DNA from: Thermanaeromonas sp. C210
Lineage (GTDB): Bacteria; Bacillota; DSM-521; Neomoorellales; Neomoorellaceae
Reading direction: 5' to 3'
DNA: 64,000 nucleotides
Assembly (NCBI RefSeq): GCF_013167955.1
Contig: NZ_BLWF01000001.1
Location: 682,001 to 746,000, forward strand
The position numbers and the translations under genes are program-made. This document shows positions 59,150 to 64,000 of this stretch, in pieces. The notes below the pieces were generated by a model. It ran no database searches, had not been told where the DNA came from, and saw only the letters and a list, made by a program, of their open reading frames with translations. Numbering within the stretch: the first letter of the stretch is position 1; each line of letters begins with the position of its first letter.

Positions 59150-60691
59150 ATGAGCTTTCCGGTTCTCAAAGGAGCCGCCTACGCCCTTTTCCATTCTCCG
59201 GACATTCTCCTCACCGGAGGCTCCACTCAGAAGGTAGAACGCCTGAAAAATCCGGAGGGGGAGTACCTCCAGCAACTGCCCTCCCACCTCAGGTCTTATG
59301 AAGAAGTGGTACAGTATCCCCCCAATCAGGTTTTCATCGGCAACCTGCGGCCCGAAGAGCTGGAAAACATATCCCGGCCCTGGTACTCCAACTTGCTTAC
59401 AGGTGCTTCCGCCCAAGGAAAGTTTGGGGATATCGTTTCCGAGGACTTGCTCTACGGGCTGCTGAAGCTGGCGGACAGCTTCGACCTCGTCTACCTGGAA
59501 AAGGATTTTCAGGCCCGCATTAAAGCAAAGCTGCTCCAGACGGGGCTTTTTGAGGATGGGGACTTTGCCAAATGGAAGGAAGGCAGCGAGCGAGAGGAAA
59601 TCGAGAAGTATGTCCGCGAAACAGGAGCCGAAGAGCTCCTGCTAGACGGCCAGATGGTGGGCTGTGTGCGCCGGGCCCATGATGTGGATGAAAACCTACA
59701 GGCCCATGTGATGCTGGAGAACCTGGTCACCAAGGCCACGTCCATCTGGGCCGTGCGGCGCCTCCTCAAACTGCTGGGTTCTACCGGGGAGGAAGTGGAA
59801 TACATTATCGAGACCTCTGAAGAAGCGTGCGGCGACATGAACCAGCGGGGCGGGGGGAATTTTGCCAAAGCCATCGGTGAGATGTGCGGACTGCGCAATG
59901 CTACAGGGGCGGATATGCGTTCCTTCTGCGCCGGCCCGGCCCACGGGTTGGTGACGGCGGCGGCCTTAGTCCAGGCGGGTATTTACAGGAACGTCCTGGT
60001 TGTCGGCGGGGGTGCCGTGGCCAAACTGGGGATGAACGGCCGGGACCACGTGAAAAAGGGCATGCCGGTGCTGGAGGACGTCCTGGGAGCCTTTGCCGTC
60101 CTGGTGGGCGAGAACGACGGGGCGAATCCGGTCATCCGCACCGACATCATTGGCCGCCATAAGATAGGGTCTGGGGCTACCCCCCAGGCAGTAATGGAGG
60201 CCCTGGTTACCGAGCCCCTGGGCAGGGGCAATTTAAGGATCGGCGACATCGACAAATACGCGCCTGAAATGCAGAACCCCGAAATTACGGAGCCGGCCGG
60301 CGCCGGGAACGTCCCCAAGGCCAACTATAAGATGATCGGTGCCCTGGCCGTAATGAAGGGCGAGATCCAGCGGGGTGAGCTGGAGGACTTTATCAAACGG
60401 CACGGTATGCCCGGTTATGCCCCGACCCAGGGTCACATACCCTCAGGGGTGCCCTTCCTCGCTTTCGCCCGGGAGGGGATTATGAACGGCCGGTATAATC
60501 GCGTCATGATCATCGGTAAAGGCAGCCTCTTTCTGGGAAGGATGACCGGCCTCTTCGACGGCGTGTCCTTGGTGTTAGAGAAAAACTCCGGAGACGTGCC
60601 GGGTAAAGGGGATGTCCTACCCAAAGATGAAGTTCGCCGCCTGGTGGCCGAAGCCCTGCGCAGAGTAGCCGGGGAGATTATGGGAGAGTGA
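59150..60691 (+). CDS. grdC: Glycine reductase complex protein C, beta subunit
   Basis: The 513-residue protein is the larger subunit of protein C, which converts the carboxymethyl-selenoether on GrdA to acetyl phosphate. Typical segments are FPVLKGAAYALFHSPD at the start, NQRGGGNFAKAIGEMCG near residue 227, SFCAGPAHGLVTAAALVQAG near 258 and APTQGHIPSGVPFLAFAREG near 424. It resembles the FabH/thiolase fold. ATG 59150 follows GGGAGG. It is followed by grdD with a 10-bp gap to the preferred start. Confidence 0.97.
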   Translation: MSFPVLKGAAYALFHSPDILLTGGSTQKVERLKNPEGEYLQQLPSHLRSYEEVVQYPPNQVFIGNLRPEELENISRPWYSNLLTGASAQGKFGDIVSEDLLYGLLKLADSFDLVYLEKDFQARIKAKLLQTGLFEDGDFAKWKEGSEREEIEKYVRETGAEELLLDGQMVGCVRRAHDVDENLQAHVMLENLVTKATSIWAVRRLLKLLGSTGEEVEYIIETSEEACGDMNQRGGGNFAKAIGEMCGLRNATGADMRSFCAGPAHGLVTAAALVQAGIYRNVLVVGGGAVAKLGMNGRDHVKKGMPVLEDVLGAFAVLVGENDGANPVIRTDIIGRHKIGSGATPQAVMEALVTEPLGRGNLRIGDIDKYAPEMQNPEITEPAGAGNVPKANYKMIGALAVMKGEIQRGELEDFIKRHGMPGYAPTQGHIPSGVPFLAFAREGIMNGRYNRVMIIGKGSLFLGRMTGLFDGVSLVLEKNSGDVPGKGDVLPKDEVRRLVAEALRRVAGEIMGE

Positions 60692-60701
60692 GGTGGGGAG
60701 T

Positions 60702-61883
60702 ATGTCCGGCTCGGCTCTTAAGCAGGCGATAGGGGAGGTCTTCCTGGAGCTGGGCGATGCCCTGGAGGGCAGGGCTCCGGTAGTACCCCGCGTACGGGTG
60801 GGCCTTACCCTGTCCCCCAACGAGGTGGGCCGGGAAGAGCTGGTCCGGGGGGCCGTGGAAGCGGTCCTCAGTCACAGCGATATCGAGGTAGTACTCATAG
60901 GGCCGGAGGTGGAAGGCCTGGAGGAAGCCCTCCGCCTGGGAATCTCCCATGTCCCGGCCGGTGACTGCGAGAGGGACCTGCACCAGGCCATGGAAACACT
61001 TCTGAAAACCGGTGAGATCCAGGCGGCGGTGACCATGCATTTTAATTTCCCCCTGGGCACGGCCACCGTAGGCCGGGTGGTTACCCCCGGCAAGGGGCGG
61101 GAGATGTTCATAGCCACTACTACGGGTACCTCCGATGCCGACCGGGTAAAGGCCATGGTAAAAAACGCCCTGGCGGGCATCGCCTGTGCCAAAGCTTGCG
61201 GCATCGCCCGGCCCAAGCTGGGCATTTTAAACGTTGAAGGCGCCCGCATGGTGGAGCGGATCTTGAGGAAACTGCAGAGTCAGGGGTACGACCTGGAGTT
61301 CGCAACTTCCGTGCGTTCCGACGGTGGAGCGGTCATGCGGGGGAACGATCTCCTGGCCGGCGCCTGCGACGTCATGGTGACCGACAGCCTTACCGGGAAC
61401 ATCCTCATGAAGGTCTTTTCCTCCTTTACCACCGGCGGGGAATACGAGGCCCTGGGCTACGGCTACGGGCCGGGAATAGGGGAAACTTATGGTCACCTCG
61501 TTTTCATCTTGTCCCGGGCCTCCGGAGCGCCGGTAGTAGCCGGTGCCATCCGTTATGCGGCGCAGGCGGCCCAGGGTAAGGTCCTTGCCCTTTATAAAGA
61601 AGAGCTGGCCAGGGCCAAAGGGGCCGGTCTGGAGGGCCTCTGGGACGCTGAAGAGGTTAAAGGCGAACAGACGGCTGCTCCTGTGCCGGAACCGCCCAGA
61701 AAGCCCGTGAGCGAGGAGATCCCCGGTATCGATATCTTAGAATTGGAGGCGGCCGTCCGGGCCCTGTGGAAGGCCGGGATTTACGCCGCCAGCGGGATGG
61801 GCTGCACCGGCCCTGTAATCCTGGTAGCCCCCGAGGACGCCGAGACGGCTAGAAACCTGCTGAGGCAGGAGGGCTATATTTAG
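60702..61883 (+). CDS. grdD: Glycine reductase complex protein C, alpha subunit
   Basis: The 393-residue protein is the acetyl-phosphate-releasing subunit, related to PlsX/phosphotransacylase-like proteins. Landmarks are RVGLTLSPNEVGREELVRGAVEA-type N-terminus, MVTDSLTGNILMKVFSSFTTGGEYEALGYGYGPGIGETYG-type central block near 226-265, and a C-terminal SGMGCTGPVILV near 364 with the Cys thought to carry the acetyl thioester. ATG 60702 is preferred (GGTGGGG before it). A strong terminator follows. Confidence 0.97.
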   Translation: MSGSALKQAIGEVFLELGDALEGRAPVVPRVRVGLTLSPNEVGREELVRGAVEAVLSHSDIEVVLIGPEVEGLEEALRLGISHVPAGDCERDLHQAMETLLKTGEIQAAVTMHFNFPLGTATVGRVVTPGKGREMFIATTTGTSDADRVKAMVKNALAGIACAKACGIARPKLGILNVEGARMVERILRKLQSQGYDLEFATSVRSDGGAVMRGNDLLAGACDVMVTDSLTGNILMKVFSSFTTGGEYEALGYGYGPGIGETYGHLVFILSRASGAPVVAGAIRYAAQAAQGKVLALYKEELARAKGAGLEGLWDAEEVKGEQTAAPVPEPPRKPVSEEIPGIDILELEAAVRALWKAGIYAASGMGCTGPVILVAPEDAETARNLLRQEGYI

Positions 61884-61920
61884 ATTGGCCACCCGGGACC
61901 TGCCTCGGGGGTGGACGCGT

Positions 61921-61962
61921 AAAGCCGCGGGTTAAGATTGGCTTACCCGCGGCTTTGCTTTC
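61921..61962 (+). terminator. Terminator of the glycine reductase operon
   Basis: AAAGCCGCGGGT (61921-61932) pairs perfectly with ACCCGCGGCTTT (61945-61956), followed by GCTTTC. Confidence 0.85.
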
Positions 61963-62037
61963 TGCAGGCGCGATGGCTACTCCTAGTTGCGGGCGGTCAG
62001 GAGGAAATGCAAGAACTTTTAGCTGCTCCCGGCTTTG

Positions 62038-62081
62038 GTTAAAAAGGCCTGCTCGGGGTCGAAGATGTCCGGGCAGGCCTT
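62038..62081 (-). terminator. Terminator of the minus-strand ABC exporter operon
   Basis: Read on the minus strand, AAGGCCTGC (62081-62073) pairs with GCAGGCCTT (62052-62044), and the T-run lies at 62045-62041. It is about 140 bp downstream of the permease gene. Confidence 0.85.
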
Positions 62082-62221
62082 CGCGCGAGACACGGCTTAA
62101 TAAGGCAGCTGGCGCAGCCGAGGATGGGAATTCGGGGAACCGGCCTATCGACATTGACGCCGGCTCACGGGGGAATTGCCAGGACCTTTGGGGGTGCAAT
62201 AGTTGGGCCGGGTAACGGGGA

Positions 62222-63226
62222 TTAATTCGTGCGTATCTCCTGGCGCATGAAGAAATAGTAGGCCGCCGCGAAAATGAGCATGGTGGCGGCGATAAGGCCC
62301 ACCAAATGCGGCCAGATGAGGAGCAGGCTCTGTCCCAGGGGCAAGAACCCGGGAACGGCTCCTATGAGCTGCTGGATCAGAACGGGGCCCAAAGTGCGTA
62401 CATCGGGGTTCAGCAGGGTTATGGTCGCTTCATCGTAAAGGGTGGTCGGCGAAAGACGGCTGAGCCCCTGCTTCCAGGCAGCGTTGCGAAGCACCAGGTC
62501 GGCAGGAGAATCCTGGGCCACGGGGAACAGCCCATCGGCAATAATTCCGGCCAGCATAGGTGCAAAGATGGCAAAGAAAAGCCACACGGCTATACCGGCC
62601 AGGGCCGAAGTGGCCGTCTGGCGGAAGACCAGGGAAAATAGCAAGGACAGGCTTAGCCAGAAGGCTATATAAATGACGGTTACCAAAAGATAAGCAACCA
62701 TCCGCAATAATTCTTCCCCCCGGGGTGGAACGCCGAAGAGGGCGAGGCCCAGCCCGGCCACCAGCAGCCCCAAGACGGCAACCATAAGGGTCAGCACCGC
62801 AATGCCGGCAAGAAATTTGCCGTTTATCACGTCGTCGCGGTAAATAGGCTGGGCCAGCAGGCGGCTCAGGGTACGCTTATGGTATTCGCCGTTTATGGCG
62901 TCGAAGCCCATGGCCAGCCCCAAAAGGGGCCCCAGAAAGGACATGAAGGCGATGAAAGGGGGCAAAGAGCCGCCGCTCGTGGTGAAAAGACGCAGAAACA
63001 CGAAGGCCGAGGTTTCGTCGCTCACCGCCTGGCGGATGTTTTGACCCGCGACGTAAAGGGACGAGAGGCAGGCCACGGCGACCAGGGAAAAGATAATGGT
63101 CATCCTCGTACTGCTTAGGTGGTCGCCGAGCTCTTTGAGGAAGATAACCTTCAAGCCACCGCTACTGCGGAAGGCCTCACGCCACCAACGGACAAAGTCC
63201 CGGAGTGCTTGGCGCCAATCCCTCAT
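62222..63226 (-). CDS. ABC-2 type transporter permease
   Basis: The 334-residue membrane protein belongs to the ABC-2 group: an N-terminal cytoplasmic helix with FLKELGDHLSSTRM near residue 30, then about six hydrophobic segments (roughly 40-62, 105-125, 150-178, 190-212, 220-240, 295-325), with an extracellular insertion. It would pair with the ATPase that overlaps it by 4 bp to export a drug, lipid, polysaccharide or Na+ (NatAB-like). The substrate cannot be told. Minus strand, opposite to grd. Confidence 0.9.
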   Translation of the reverse strand: MRDWRQALRDFVRWWREAFRSSGGLKVIFLKELGDHLSSTRMTIIFSLVAVACLSSLYVAGQNIRQAVSDETSAFVFLRLFTTSGGSLPPFIAFMSFLGPLLGLAMGFDAINGEYHKRTLSRLLAQPIYRDDVINGKFLAGIAVLTLMVAVLGLLVAGLGLALFGVPPRGEELLRMVAYLLVTVIYIAFWLSLSLLFSLVFRQTATSALAGIAVWLFFAIFAPMLAGIIADGLFPVAQDSPADLVLRNAAWKQGLSRLSPTTLYDEATITLLNPDVRTLGPVLIQQLIGAVPGFLPLGQSLLLIWPHLVGLIAATMLIFAAAYYFFMRQEIRTN

Positions 63227-64000
63227 GGTCTTCCCTCTCCTTGGAAGTATTGCAGGTAGATATCATCCAAGTCGTAACCCCGGGCCCGCATGTGGAGCAG
63301 GGTTATTCCCCTCCCCGCCAGAAGCCCGGCCAGTGGGGGACGGACGTCCTGGCCCTTGGCACAGCGTACACGGATGTAGGGTCCCTGGCTCGACACTTCC
63401 TCGACGCCCTCCAGGGAGGCCAGGAGAGACAGGACTTCGTCGTTCTGCGGCTGGACCTGCAGCTCAATTTCCAGGGGCTTTCCGGACATCACTTGGCGGC
63501 CAAGAGTCTCCAGGGGGCCCATCGCGAGGAGCCGGCCGCCCACAAAAATGCCGACCCTGTCGCAGATCTGTTGAATCTGGTGGAGGAGGTGGGAGGAGAT
63601 AAGGATGGTTTTCCCCTTTTCGCGGGAAAGGCGGACGATCAAGTCCAGTAATTCCCGGACGCCCTCCGGGTCGATACCCAGGGTGGGTTCGTCCAGGATG
63701 ATGATGCGCGGATCTTTTATGAGAACATCGGCAATGCCCAGGCGCTGCCTCATGCCACGGGAAAACTCCCTTACCCTGCGGTCGCCGTGCTCGGTTAGGC
63801 CGACCTGCTCCAGGGCGGAATCAATGCGCCTCCCGCTCTCCTCCGGGGGAATGTGGTTCAGGCGGGCCGTGTAGAGGAGGTTTTCCCTGGCCGTCATATC
63901 GTCGTAGAACCCTACGTTATCGGGAAGGTACCCTACTATCCTTTTAACGGCCAGGGGTTGACGGATGGCATCCAGGCCCGCCACCAGGGCCCGCCCGGAC
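63223..64000 (-). CDS. ABC transporter ATP-binding protein, partial (N-terminus outside window)
   Basis: The frame is open to the window end, and an additional SGRAL precedes the first possible internal start, so the Walker A region lies outside. Visible parts are GYLPDNVGFYDDMTARENL near the cut, signature FSRGMRQRLGIADVL with S-R-G in place of S-G-G, Walker B RIIILDEPTLGIDPEGV and the switch SSHLLHQIQQICDRVGIF. The C-terminal regulatory extension is typical of exporter ATPases (NatA/CcmA types). Overlaps the permease gene by four bases. Confidence 0.92.
   Translation of the reverse strand, partial: SGRALVAGLDAIRQPLAVKRIVGYLPDNVGFYDDMTARENLLYTARLNHIPPEESGRRIDSALEQVGLTEHGDRRVREFSRGMRQRLGIADVLIKDPRIIILDEPTLGIDPEGVRELLDLIVRLSREKGKTILISSHLLHQIQQICDRVGIFVGGRLLAMGPLETLGRQVMSGKPLEIELQVQPQNDEVLSLLASLEGVEEVSSQGPYIRVRCAKGQDVRPPLAGLLAGRGITLLHMRARGYDLDDIYLQYFQGEGRP

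Noticed and set aside
1-64000. CRISPR arrays, tRNA or rRNA genes
   Set aside because: No regularly spaced direct repeats and no cloverleaf or rRNA sequence were found on reading both strands.

Overview
The window looks like a chromosomal segment of an anaerobic, probably spore-forming and thermophilic clostridial Firmicute, closest in style to the Moorella/Thermanaeromonas group. The reasons are strong AGGAGG-type ribosome-binding sites, many GTG/TTG starts, a two-subunit glycine dehydrogenase, a complete selenocysteine-dependent glycine reductase operon, corrinoid methyltransferases, and repeated promoters with the sigma-H signature GCAGGA-N17-GAAT. The taxonomic call is inference; no 16S rRNA or other marker gene is present.

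Layout. (1) 1-9.4 kb: a purine/selenium-linked catabolic block of ygeW (partial), ygeY, a molybdenum hydroxylase split into two proteins behind a sigma-H promoter and a guanine-class purine riboswitch, an amidohydrolase, hslO, carbamate kinase and two-subunit serine dehydratase. (2) 9.4-15.7 kb: a tandem glycine riboswitch, gcvT-gcvH-gcvPA-gcvPB, a lipoate ligase and a small starch-binding-like protein. (3) 15.7-36 kb: a visibly more AT-rich island. A decayed IS1634-like transposase lies on its left. On its right are a gene-free stretch and a run of RNA-like hairpins. It encodes a PucR regulator, an unrecognised two-gene Fe-S module, a zinc dehydrogenase, an ECF transporter, a sugar arm (PfkB kinase, SIS protein, BtpA protein, DeoC, SDR), an FdrA/DUF1116/DUF2877 set related to oxamate carbamoyltransferase, an M42 peptidase and a dihydropyrimidinase-like enzyme. 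(4) 36-39.2 kb: DUF1638, then glgA and galT on the minus strand. (5) 39.3-45.5 kb: a GntR regulator and a corrinoid methyltransferase cluster with two corrinoid proteins, two URO-D-family methyltransferases, one methyl-THF methyltransferase and a 57-residue protein. (6) 45.5-52.5 kb: nucleoside salvage with a second ECF transporter. (7) 52.5-62 kb: a half-size ChrA, a second tandem glycine riboswitch and grdX-trxB-trxA-grdE-A-B-C-D, with in-frame UGA in grdA and grdB. (8) 62-64 kb: an ABC-2 exporter on the minus strand, cut by the window end.

How it fits together. Glycine is the hub. Serine dehydratase feeds pyruvate and ammonia; the cleavage system oxidises glycine to CO2, ammonia and methylene-THF; glycine reductase makes acetyl phosphate. 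Both glycine operons carry glycine riboswitches and sigma-H-like promoters. The methyltransferases feed methyl groups to THF. Purine, carbamoyl and nucleoside genes on both sides of the glycine operon converge on carbamate kinase and sugar phosphates. The least described parts are the AT-rich island with its Fe-S module, the riboswitch-controlled split hydroxylase, and a thioredoxin reductase fused to a thioredoxin domain without active-site cysteines.
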